Shown piece by piece: positions 1-5,199 of a DNA stretch of 5,199 bases (the stretch's first letter is position 1; each line of letters starts with the position of its first letter). The notes under the pieces are model-generated. The model ran no database searches and was not told where the DNA came from. It saw only the letters and a list, made by a program, of their open reading frames with translations. Source of the DNA: Bacteroidota bacterium (GTDB lineage Bacteria; Bacteroidota; Bacteroidia; Cytophagales; Cyclobacteriaceae); the NCBI GenBank assembly GCA_024643595.1, contig JAHEMS010000297.1:1-5199 (forward strand), written 5' to 3'. A program made the position numbers and the translations under genes.

Positions 1-1293
1 TTGGGCAAAACAGTACAGACACTGGCCCTTTTACAGGCTGAAAAAGAGAAAGAAAAAAATGGTACCTCATTATTAATCATGCCTACCTCGCTCATTTACA
101 ACTGGGAAATGGAGGCGGAAAAGTTCGCGCCCGAATTAAAAATTCTCACATACACAGGGACGTTAAGAAATAAAGATATTGAGCGTTTTTCCAAATATGA
201 TGTAGTACTCACCTCGTATGGTATTACACGACTTGATATTGATTTGCTACAAAAATTCCAATTCAATTATATAATTCTGGATGAGTCTCAGGTGATAAAA
301 AATCCAAGTGCAAATATTGCCAAAGCGGTGATGGAATTGAAATCACGATATAAGCTTACGCTAACCGGGACGCCTCTTGAAAACACCACCATGGATTTGT
401 GGTCACAAATGACGTTTATTAATCCTGGCCTTTTAGGCGGCCAGACTTTCTTTAAGAATGAGTATCAGGTGCCCATTGAAAAAAGACAGGATGAAGCAAA
501 AACTAAAAAACTCAATTCAATTATCCGACCTTTCATTCTTCGCAGGTTAAAATCGCAAGTGGCCACTGACCTGCCTGAAAAAGTGGAGAATGTCTATTAT
601 ACCAACATGACGGTAGAGCAGGAGAAAAAATATGAAGAGGCAAAATCATTCTATCGTCATAAAATTCTTGATCAGATCGACAAGGAAGGGATTAATAATT
701 CGCGGATGATGATCCTGGAGGGCCTAACTAAACTAAGGCAACTATCGAATCACCCTAAAATGGTTGAGCCTCGCTATGAAGGAGATTCTGGTAAACTGGA
801 AGATGTTTCTCACATGCTTGAAAATGCGTTACTGGAGGGTCACAAGGTTTTGATCTTTAGTCAATTTGTGAAGCATCTTGATATTGTCAAGGAAATGCTT
901 AAAAACCGTAAGATTCCATTTGCCTATCTGGACGGTTCTAGCAATGACAGAAAAGAGCAGGTTGAAAAGTTCAATAAAGATCCTTACTTGAAAGTCTTTT
1001 TGATCTCCATCAAAGCTGGTGGTCTTGGGCTTAATCTTACTGAGGCTGACTATGTATTTATTTTAGATCCCTGGTGGAATCCTGCCGTGGAAGCCCAGGC
1101 TACCGATCGGGCCCATCGTATCGGTCAAAAGAAAAAAGTGTTCAGCTACAAGTTTATTACCCGAAACACGGTAGAGGAAAAGATCCTGATGTTACAAAAG
1201 CATAAATTAAAACTCTCGGAAAATCTTATACAAAATGAAGAGAGTGTAATCAAAACGTTGTCGCGCGAAGATGTTGAAATGCTTTTAAATTAA
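1..1293 (+). CDS. SNF2-family DEAD/DEAH-box helicase (ATP-dependent DNA translocase), 5' partial
   Basis: This is the C-terminal 430 residues of a SNF2/HepA-type superfamily 2 ATPase. Such proteins use ATP to translocate on double-stranded DNA and remodel protein-DNA complexes; the target of this one is unknown. The window opens inside motif I: the first codon, ttg, is the Leu of the usual GLGKT Walker A loop and not a start codon, so the N-terminus lies upstream. Motifs follow in order: Ia (LLIMPTSLIYNWE, 24-36), Walker B DESQ (94-97, where DEAQ or DEAH is commoner), III (LTGTPLEN, 121-128), IV (KVLIFSQF, 282-289), V (KAGGLGLNLTEAD, 338-350) and VI with its arginine fingers (QATDRAHRIGQ, 366-376). 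Both RecA-like lobes are therefore intact apart from the start of motif I. Bacterial homologues often carry a several-hundred-residue N-terminal region (SNF2-associated or SWIM zinc finger), which cannot be seen here. The protein ends soon after the helicase core. Its stop overlaps the opposing acyltransferase stop by 4 bp. Confidence 0.95.
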   Translation: MGKTVQTLALLQAEKEKEKNGTSLLIMPTSLIYNWEMEAEKFAPELKILTYTGTLRNKDIERFSKYDVVLTSYGITRLDIDLLQKFQFNYIILDESQVIKNPSANIAKAVMELKSRYKLTLTGTPLENTTMDLWSQMTFINPGLLGGQTFFKNEYQVPIEKRQDEAKTKKLNSIIRPFILRRLKSQVATDLPEKVENVYYTNMTVEQEKKYEEAKSFYRHKILDQIDKEGINNSRMMILEGLTKLRQLSNHPKMVEPRYEGDSGKLEDVSHMLENALLEGHKVLIFSQFVKHLDIVKEMLKNRKIPFAYLDGSSNDRKEQVEKFNKDPYLKVFLISIKAGGLGLNLTEADYVFILDPWWNPAVEAQATDRAHRIGQKKKVFSYKFITRNTVEEKILMLQKHKLKLSENLIQNEESVIKTLSREDVEMLLN

Positions 1294-2150
1294 TTATTGG
1301 TCACTTCTTCACGAGTTCTCTTCCAGCGATTATGAGACCAAAGCCAGCCCGATGGGTTTTGTCGTATAATTTTTTCCGTTGCAGTCACATAATCCTCCAC
1401 GATTTGTTGACTGTCTTTAATATAAGGCGGTTCGGAAATAACAAATCCTTCTGCCTCATAATAGCCTCTTCTTACTTTTCTCACTCCAAAAAATAGTGCA
1501 GGATATTGAGTGAGGTATGCCAGTTGGCCTAGTCCCAAAAAGAAGGCCGTGTCCTGACTCATAAAAGTTGTCCAGTATTTTTTATCATGATAATGGCCAG
1601 GAAACTGATCCGCCATGATCGCAATGCCCCGTAAAATATCCTTTCTTCTTAAGGCTTCACGTGCTACTTGCTCTCGTTCTACGGGATGAGCACCAAACCG
1701 GGTACGACCATTTAGAGAAAAGTTATCAAAAAGTTTGCTGCTTTGCTTTTGGTACACAAAGTCGACCTTTAACGGTAAGTACAAACAACCCGAAGTCAGC
1801 AGCCATTCCCAGTTGAATTGATGAGAGGTAAGTAACATGACAGACTGTTTTCGGTCTGCGTAAGGTTGCGCAACCTCCGGATTCTTGTAAACCATTCTTT
1901 TCATCAACTCTTCTTTGGAAATCGTAAGAAGTTTTAGCGTTTCAACGCTATAATCACAGAGGTCTTTGTAGAATTGTTTTTCTATCTTCTGTAACTCATC
2001 CGTACTTTTATCAGGAAATGAGTTTCTTAAGTTTTTGCGCACCACGTTTAACCGATAACCAACAACGTGGTAGCTAATCACAAAAAGAAAATTAGAAAAT
2101 GCGTATAGCACCGGAAAGGGCAGCCGGGATAGCCATGTTAATAAAAACAT
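1290..2150 (-). CDS. LpxL/HtrB-like lysophospholipid (lipid A) acyltransferase
   Basis: A complete 286-residue protein of the LpxL/LpxM (HtrB/MsbB) acyltransferase family. Members transfer an acyl chain from acyl-ACP to a lipid A precursor at the cytoplasmic face of the inner membrane. Residues 1-30 form a hydrophobic membrane anchor ending in HVVGYR, followed by the conserved NVVRKNLRNSFP segment (35-46). The catalytic HX4E motif is SHQFNWE, with His110 and Glu115. ADQFP (180-184) matches the family ADQxP block, and WLWSHNRWKR (269-278) is the typical C-terminal signature. Length is near the family norm of about 290-310. The ATG at 2148-2150 is chosen because it opens directly into the expected N-terminal anchor. 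No Shine-Dalgarno sequence is visible. The gene is divergent from the SDR gene and convergent with the helicase. Substrate is inferred: lipid A is most likely, but Bacteroidota relatives may act on other lysolipids such as aminolipids, so no lpxL symbol is given. Confidence 0.9.
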   Translation of the reverse strand: MFLLTWLSRLPFPVLYAFSNFLFVISYHVVGYRLNVVRKNLRNSFPDKSTDELQKIEKQFYKDLCDYSVETLKLLTISKEELMKRMVYKNPEVAQPYADRKQSVMLLTSHQFNWEWLLTSGCLYLPLKVDFVYQKQSSKLFDNFSLNGRTRFGAHPVEREQVAREALRRKDILRGIAIMADQFPGHYHDKKYWTTFMSQDTAFFLGLGQLAYLTQYPALFFGVRKVRRGYYEAEGFVISEPPYIKDSQQIVEDYVTATEKIIRQNPSGWLWSHNRWKRTREEVTNN

Positions 2151-2201
2151 AGCATCAAAAATAAAACAATGTTTTGATTACTTTTACCCCATATTCTGTG
2201 C
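2151..2201. promoter_or_regulatory. Divergent promoter region, weak Bacteroidota -7-like boxes
   Basis: This 51-bp gap separates two divergent starts, so promoters for both the acyltransferase and the SDR-radA cluster probably lie here or extend into the coding DNA. On the plus strand TACTTTTA (2179-2186) matches the Bacteroidota -7 consensus TAnnTTTG at all but the last base, and would give a leader of roughly 10 nt. On the minus strand TATTTTTG (2163 down to 2156) matches it fully, but sits so close to the ATG at 2150 that the transcript would be almost leaderless. I find no TTG-type -33 element at the expected spacing for either box. In AT-rich DNA such matches arise easily, so the boxes are tentative. 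Confidence 0.35.
2154..2178. repeat. Nested inverted repeats between divergent genes (possible operator)
   Basis: Two dyads overlap. The outer arms are ATCAAAA (2154-2160) and TTTTGAT (2172-2178), perfect complements around an 11-bp spacer. The inner arms are AAAACA (2163-2168) and TGTTTT (2170-2175), perfect around a single A. They are centred about 3 bp apart, so they are alternative pairings and not one long palindrome. The outer left arm overlaps the minus-strand -7-like box. A regulator binding site is possible, but the arms are nearly pure A/T and chance is a serious alternative. It is not an obvious terminator, because it lies between two gene starts. Confidence 0.25.
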
Positions 2202-3008
2202 ATGAAAAACAAAGTAATAGTCATCACCGGCGGCTCATCCGGAATCGGTAAAGCGTTGGCAGAAAAGTTTGGTAAAGAAGGTTCAAAAATTCTCATTACT
2301 GGCCGCAATCAAGTGGGGTTAGATATTACTATCAATGAGCTAAGAAATAAAAACATTGATATACATGGCTTTAGAGGCGATGTGAGCATTGAAAATGACA
2401 ACAAAGCCATGGCGGAAGAGGCTATTCGGTTATTTGGCACTATTGATATTTTAATTAACAATGCGGGCATCTCCATGCGTGCCTTATTTTCAGAAGTGGA
2501 AATCGATGTTGTTAAAAAGGTCATGGAAATTAATTTTTATGGTGCCCTTTATGCTACCCATTATTGTCTTCCCGAAATCATAAAAAATAAAGGATCTGTC
2601 GTGGGTATTTCTTCCATTGCCGGATTTCTTGGTTTGCCTGGACGTACGGGTTACTCATCATCCAAATTTGCACTCAATGGTTTTTTAGGTGTCTTGCGAA
2701 CGGAATTACTAAAAACAGGAGTTCACGTTCTCACCGCGTGCCCGGGATTTACTGCTTCCAATATCCGAAAACATGCCCTGACAAAAGATGGTCATGAGCA
2801 AGGGGAATCTCCGCGCGTAGAAGAGAAGATGATGACTGCTGAAGAGTGTGCTCATCATATTTATAAGGCGGTAGCAAAAAGAAAGCGATCATTGGTTTTA
2901 ACCGGGCAGGGAAAATTAGCTATTTGGCTGAACAAGTGGTGGCCATCTATGGCCGAACGTCTGGTCTACTATGTGATGGCCAAAGAAGCAAATGCGCCGA
3001 TCCGATAA
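2202..3008 (+). CDS. Short-chain dehydrogenase/reductase (SDR), DHRS7/YqjQ-like
   Basis: A 268-residue classical SDR that should oxidise or reduce a hydroxyl/keto group using a nicotinamide cofactor. The Rossmann nucleotide loop is TGGSSGIG (9-16). Arg35 after the second strand (ITGRN) suggests NADP(H). NNAG is at 86-89, the catalytic Asn is Asn111 in MEINFYG, a catalytic Ser lies in ISSIAG (136-141), and the Tyr/Lys pair is YSSSK (Tyr151, Lys155), followed by PGF (181-183). The NNAGIS...ALF region and the NIRKHALTKDG stretch resemble the DHRS7/YqjQ branch. The last 30 or so residues (about 236-262) are rich in Trp, Leu and Tyr and could be an amphipathic, membrane-associating tail. The substrate is unknown; a lipid or other hydrophobic ketone is only a guess. 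The ATG at 2202 places the Rossmann loop at the usual distance from the N-terminus. The stop shares its last base with the radA start. No Shine-Dalgarno sequence is seen. Confidence 0.92.
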   Translation: MKNKVIVITGGSSGIGKALAEKFGKEGSKILITGRNQVGLDITINELRNKNIDIHGFRGDVSIENDNKAMAEEAIRLFGTIDILINNAGISMRALFSEVEIDVVKKVMEINFYGALYATHYCLPEIIKNKGSVVGISSIAGFLGLPGRTGYSSSKFALNGFLGVLRTELLKTGVHVLTACPGFTASNIRKHALTKDGHEQGESPRVEEKMMTAEECAHHIYKAVAKRKRSLVLTGQGKLAIWLNKWWPSMAERLVYYVMAKEANAPIR

Positions 3009-4393
3009 TGGCCAAAACCAAAACACTATTCTTTTGCCAAAGTTGTGGGCATGAGTCACCCAAATGGATTGGTAAATGTCCTTCATGTGGATCATGGAAT
3101 AGCTTTGTGGAAGAAGTTGTTACAAAAAATGAAACAGATCGCCATGATTGGCGACAAGATTCTTCCAAAAACAGAATCAGTAAACCTAAGACGCTTAATG
3201 AAATCGAATCGGCAGGAGAAATTCGTATTGCTACCCCTGATCAGGAATTAAATCGGGTATTGGGTGGAGGTATTGTTCCCGGTTCTCTAATTCTGATTGG
3301 TGGCGAGCCTGGCATCGGTAAGTCCACATTAATGCTACAACTTGGCCTTTCTCTTCAGAAAGCAAAAGTTCTTTATGTGTCGGGTGAAGAAAGTGAGCAA
3401 CAAATTAAGATGAGAGCCGAGCGACTTTCTTCAAACCCAAAAGGCACTTATGAAAATTTCTATATGCTGGCCGAAACGGCCACTAAAAATATTTTTCAGG
3501 CCGTTGAATCGCTGAATCCCAATCTTATTATTATTGATTCGATTCAAACACTTCATTCCCATTTGCTCGACTCAGCGGCAGGAAGTATTGGCCAAGTAAG
3601 ACAATCTGCTGGTGAATTGATGAAGTTTGCCAAGGAGACCAATACGCCTGTATTTCTCGTTGGCCACATTACCAAAGATGGCCTGCTGGCGGGCCCCAAA
3701 GTGTTGGAACACATGGTGGATACGGTTCTTCAATTTGAAGGTGATCGTCACCTCGCCTATCGCATTCTTCGCACTACAAAAAACAGATTCGGATCTACCT
3801 CTGAAATTGGAATTTATGAAATGCTTGGCAATGGCCTTCGTGAAGTTTCGAATCCTTCCGAAATATTAATTTCTCAAAAAGACGGTCAATTAAGTGGTGC
3901 CACCATAGGAGCGACAATTGAAGGTAATCGTCCTTTATTGATTGAAATTCAATCGTTGGTCAGTCCTGCTTCATACGGAACGCCTCAGCGCACTCCCACT
4001 GGATTTGATCAGAAGCGATTAAACATGCTACTGGCCGTTCTCGAGAAGCGATGTGGTTTCCGAATGGGCACTCAGGATGTCTTTGTGAATATGGCCGGTG
4101 GTATATATGTAGAAGATCCCGCGATCGATCTTGCCTTGTGTATCTCTATCATTTCCTCGATGGAGGAGATACCGGTGAATGATAAAATCTGCTTTGCCGC
4201 TGAAGTTGGTCTGGGGGGTGAACTTCGCGCCGTGAATAGAATTGATCAACGGATATCTGAAGCAGAGAAGCTTGGATTTCAAATGATTTATATTTCTAAA
4301 TACAGTCAAAAATCATTGGACTTAAATAAGACCAAAATTACGGTCAAAGTCTTTGGCAAATTGGAAGAGGTGTTCAACGATTTATTCGGTTAG
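3008..4393 (+). CDS. radA: DNA repair and recombination protein RadA (Sms)
   Basis: RadA is a RecA-like hexameric ATPase that promotes branch migration and processing of recombination intermediates. This 461-residue copy has every hallmark in order: a C4 zinc finger (Cys10, Cys13, Cys24, Cys27), Walker A GEPGIGKST (99-107, Lys105), Walker B LIIIDSIQT (173-181), the RadA-specific KNRFG motif (258-262), and a C-terminal Lon-protease-like domain from about 280 to the end, including DVFVNMAGGIYVEDPAIDLA; in RadA this domain is structural, not proteolytic. The ATG at 3008 is chosen over an in-frame ATG at 2924: the zinc finger then begins nine residues in, as in known RadA, the length fits the usual 450-460, and the extra 28 residues would only re-read the end of the SDR gene. 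The start overlaps the SDR stop as TAATG, which implies termination-reinitiation coupling. The next gene begins one base after the stop. The protein appears intact and functional. Confidence 0.97.
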   Translation: MAKTKTLFFCQSCGHESPKWIGKCPSCGSWNSFVEEVVTKNETDRHDWRQDSSKNRISKPKTLNEIESAGEIRIATPDQELNRVLGGGIVPGSLILIGGEPGIGKSTLMLQLGLSLQKAKVLYVSGEESEQQIKMRAERLSSNPKGTYENFYMLAETATKNIFQAVESLNPNLIIIDSIQTLHSHLLDSAAGSIGQVRQSAGELMKFAKETNTPVFLVGHITKDGLLAGPKVLEHMVDTVLQFEGDRHLAYRILRTTKNRFGSTSEIGIYEMLGNGLREVSNPSEILISQKDGQLSGATIGATIEGNRPLLIEIQSLVSPASYGTPQRTPTGFDQKRLNMLLAVLEKRCGFRMGTQDVFVNMAGGIYVEDPAIDLALCISIISSMEEIPVNDKICFAAEVGLGGELRAVNRIDQRISEAEKLGFQMIYISKYSQKSLDLNKTKITVKVFGKLEEVFNDLFG

Positions 4394-4394
4394 G

Positions 4395-5003
4395 ATGGAA
4401 TCATTTTTCACAGATACACTTGGGTTTTCAGGGGAAATTTTCAGTTTTCTGATTTTACCCCTTCTCATTTTCATCGCCCGTATTTGCGATGTTTCGATCA
4501 ATACCATTCGGATAATTTACATGCTGGGAGGACGGAGATTGACAGCAACATTGCTGGGATTTTTCGAAGCCTTTATCTGGTTGCTGGTGATACGCGAGAT
4601 ATTCAAGCACTTGGATAACTGGCTCTGCTATGTTGCCTATCCGGCCGGTTTCGCTTCGGGTATTTTTGTTGGAATGATCATCGAAGAGAGAATTGCCTAC
4701 GGAAAAGTTATCGTTCGAATCATTACGCGTAAAGAGGTTAACTTGCTTATCGAATATCTCAATACACAACGCTTTCGATTTACCAAAGTCGATGCAGAAG
4801 GACCTGACGGAAAGGAAAATCTTGTATTCACAGTGCTTGAGCGAGAACGTTTGGATGACCTTCTTAACCAGCTGAAAGAACTCATTCCTACTGCCTTCTA
4901 TACTATTGAAAAAGTTAAAGCCGCTGCTGAAAGTGGGGTGTTACCGGAAGAACGGGGTGGGCTAAGGGTTTTTACCTGGTTACGGGGTGTGATCAGAAAT
5001 TAA
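4395..5003 (+). CDS. YebE-like membrane protein with DUF5698 and DUF2179 domains (UPF0316)
   Basis: A 202-residue membrane protein resembling the UPF0316/YebE group, whose biochemical function I do not know. Three hydrophobic segments lie at about 15-31, 50-67 and 76-96. They contain the conserved ARICDVSINTIR stretch (28-39), GRR (46-48), GFFEAFIW (55-62) and the GxxxGMIIEER block (89-99), which together match the N-terminal DUF5698 region. A soluble alpha/beta domain follows from about 100 to 180 (GKVIVRIIT, then FTKVDAEGPDG and VFTVLERERLDDL), matching DUF2179, which also occurs at the C-terminus of YitT-type proteins. The ATG at 4395 is preferred to an in-frame ATG at 4353 that lies inside radA: it gives a normal N-terminus and is one base after the radA stop (TAGgATG), suggesting translational coupling. 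Its own stop overlaps the opposing deaminase gene by 11 bp. Domain assignment is from recalled motifs, not a search. Confidence 0.87.
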   Translation: MESFFTDTLGFSGEIFSFLILPLLIFIARICDVSINTIRIIYMLGGRRLTATLLGFFEAFIWLLVIREIFKHLDNWLCYVAYPAGFASGIFVGMIIEERIAYGKVIVRIITRKEVNLLIEYLNTQRFRFTKVDAEGPDGKENLVFTVLERERLDDLLNQLKELIPTAFYTIEKVKAAAESGVLPEERGGLRVFTWLRGVIRN

Positions 5004-5199
5004 ATCCTGCTCTTCCTTGAAGACCGCCGGTATGCATGATCAGAATTGTTGATCGTTGATGAAAATATTGCTTTTTTATTAAATCAATTATTCCAAACAT
5101 CATCTTCGCTGTATAAATTGGATCGAGTGGCACGTTGAATTGTCTTTCAAATTGGATTATAAATTCAATAAGTTCATCGGTTGTTTTGGCATATCCCCC
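4993..5199 (-). CDS. ACC deaminase / D-cysteine desulfhydrase-family PLP enzyme, C-terminal part
   Basis: Reading the minus strand from the right edge gives 68 in-frame residues ending at a TGA (4995-4993). The N-terminal part, with the PLP-binding lysine, lies outside the window. The fragment opens with GGYAKTTDELIEFI, continues with PLDPIYTAKMMFGIIDLI, and ends with ILIMHTGGLQGRAGF. These are the characteristic C-terminal blocks of fold-type II PLP enzymes in the 1-aminocyclopropane-1-carboxylate deaminase/D-cysteine desulfhydrase family; HTGGxxG contributes to cofactor phosphate binding, and the DPxYTxK tyrosine is near the active site in relatives. Known members either open the ACC ring to 2-oxobutyrate and ammonia, or break D-cysteine to pyruvate, sulfide and ammonia; the fragment cannot tell these apart. 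It overlaps the end of the DUF2179 gene by 11 bp in convergent orientation. Confidence 0.88.
   Translation of the reverse strand, partial: GGYAKTTDELIEFIIQFERQFNVPLDPIYTAKMMFGIIDLIKKQYFHQRSTILIMHTGGLQGRAGFNF

Noticed and set aside
1..3. TTG at the first base as an alternative start codon for the helicase.
   Set aside because: It encodes the Leu of the conserved GLGKT loop, so the frame continues upstream of the window.
2172..2199. A plus-strand promoter made of TTTTG (2172-2176) and TATTCTGT (2192-2199).
   Set aside because: The spacing is too short, the -7 match is poor, and the start would fall inside the SDR coding region.
2924..3007. An in-frame 28-residue N-terminal extension of RadA from the ATG at 2924.
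   Set aside because: It lies wholly inside the SDR gene in another frame, has no resemblance to RadA, and would push the zinc finger away from its usual N-terminal position; ATG 3008 fits the family.
4028..4309. A 93-codon open frame on the minus strand inside radA.
   Set aside because: It is antisense to the conserved RadA Lon-like domain, has no recognisable domain or motif, and is best explained as a shadow of the real gene.
4353..4394. An earlier in-frame start for the DUF2179 protein at 4353.
   Set aside because: The extra 14 residues overlap the radA coding end and do not look like a signal or membrane segment; ATG 4395 directly follows the radA stop.
4455..4769. A 104-codon open frame on the minus strand inside the DUF2179 gene.
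   Set aside because: Its composition is low-information (Gln/Asn/Ser-rich) with no motif, and the opposite strand encodes a clear membrane protein.
5010..5060. A possible terminator hairpin after the DUF2179 gene near the repeated TTGATC/TGATCA words.
   Set aside because: The arms are short, there is no following T-tract in the right place, and the DNA is coding on the minus strand for the PLP enzyme.

Overview
This window looks like an ordinary chromosomal housekeeping segment of a Gram-negative member of the Bacteroidota, most plausibly the Cytophagales. The evidence is moderate-to-low GC (about 40% by eye), starts without recognisable Shine-Dalgarno sequences, AT-rich -7-like boxes of the Bacteroidota type (TAnnTTTG) upstream of two genes, an LpxL-like lysophospholipid acyltransferase of outer-membrane bacteria, and the family flavour of the proteins. 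The taxon is inferred from gene content and style, not from a marker match.

Layout. (1) 1-1293, plus strand: the C-terminal two-thirds or less of a SNF2-family helicase/translocase, cut by the left window edge inside helicase motif I. (2) 1290-2150, minus strand: a complete LpxL/HtrB-like acyltransferase whose stop overlaps the helicase stop tail to tail by 4 bp. (3) 2151-2201: a 51-bp divergent intergenic region, the only real non-coding DNA here, with weak -7-like boxes facing both ways and nested inverted repeats. (4) 2202-5003, plus strand: a three-gene cluster with almost no spacing, comprising a DHRS7/YqjQ-like short-chain dehydrogenase, radA (stop and start share one base, TAATG) and a YebE-like DUF5698/DUF2179 membrane protein (one base after the radA stop). 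(5) 4993-5199, minus strand: the last 68 codons of a PLP-dependent ACC deaminase/D-cysteine desulfhydrase-type enzyme, running off the right edge and overlapping the end of the membrane-protein gene tail to tail by 11 bp.

Functionally the genes are a mix: chromatin/RNA-polymerase-type ATPase, envelope lipid acylation, a reductase of unknown substrate, recombination branch migration, a membrane protein of unknown role, and amino-acid catabolism. The plus-strand trio is very likely co-transcribed and translationally coupled, but no shared pathway is evident. I found no RNA gene, mobile element, CRISPR array, phage gene or convincing terminator, and no undescribed system. The points worth a second look are modest: gene-end overlaps, start choices, the divergent promoter region and the SDR C-terminal tail.
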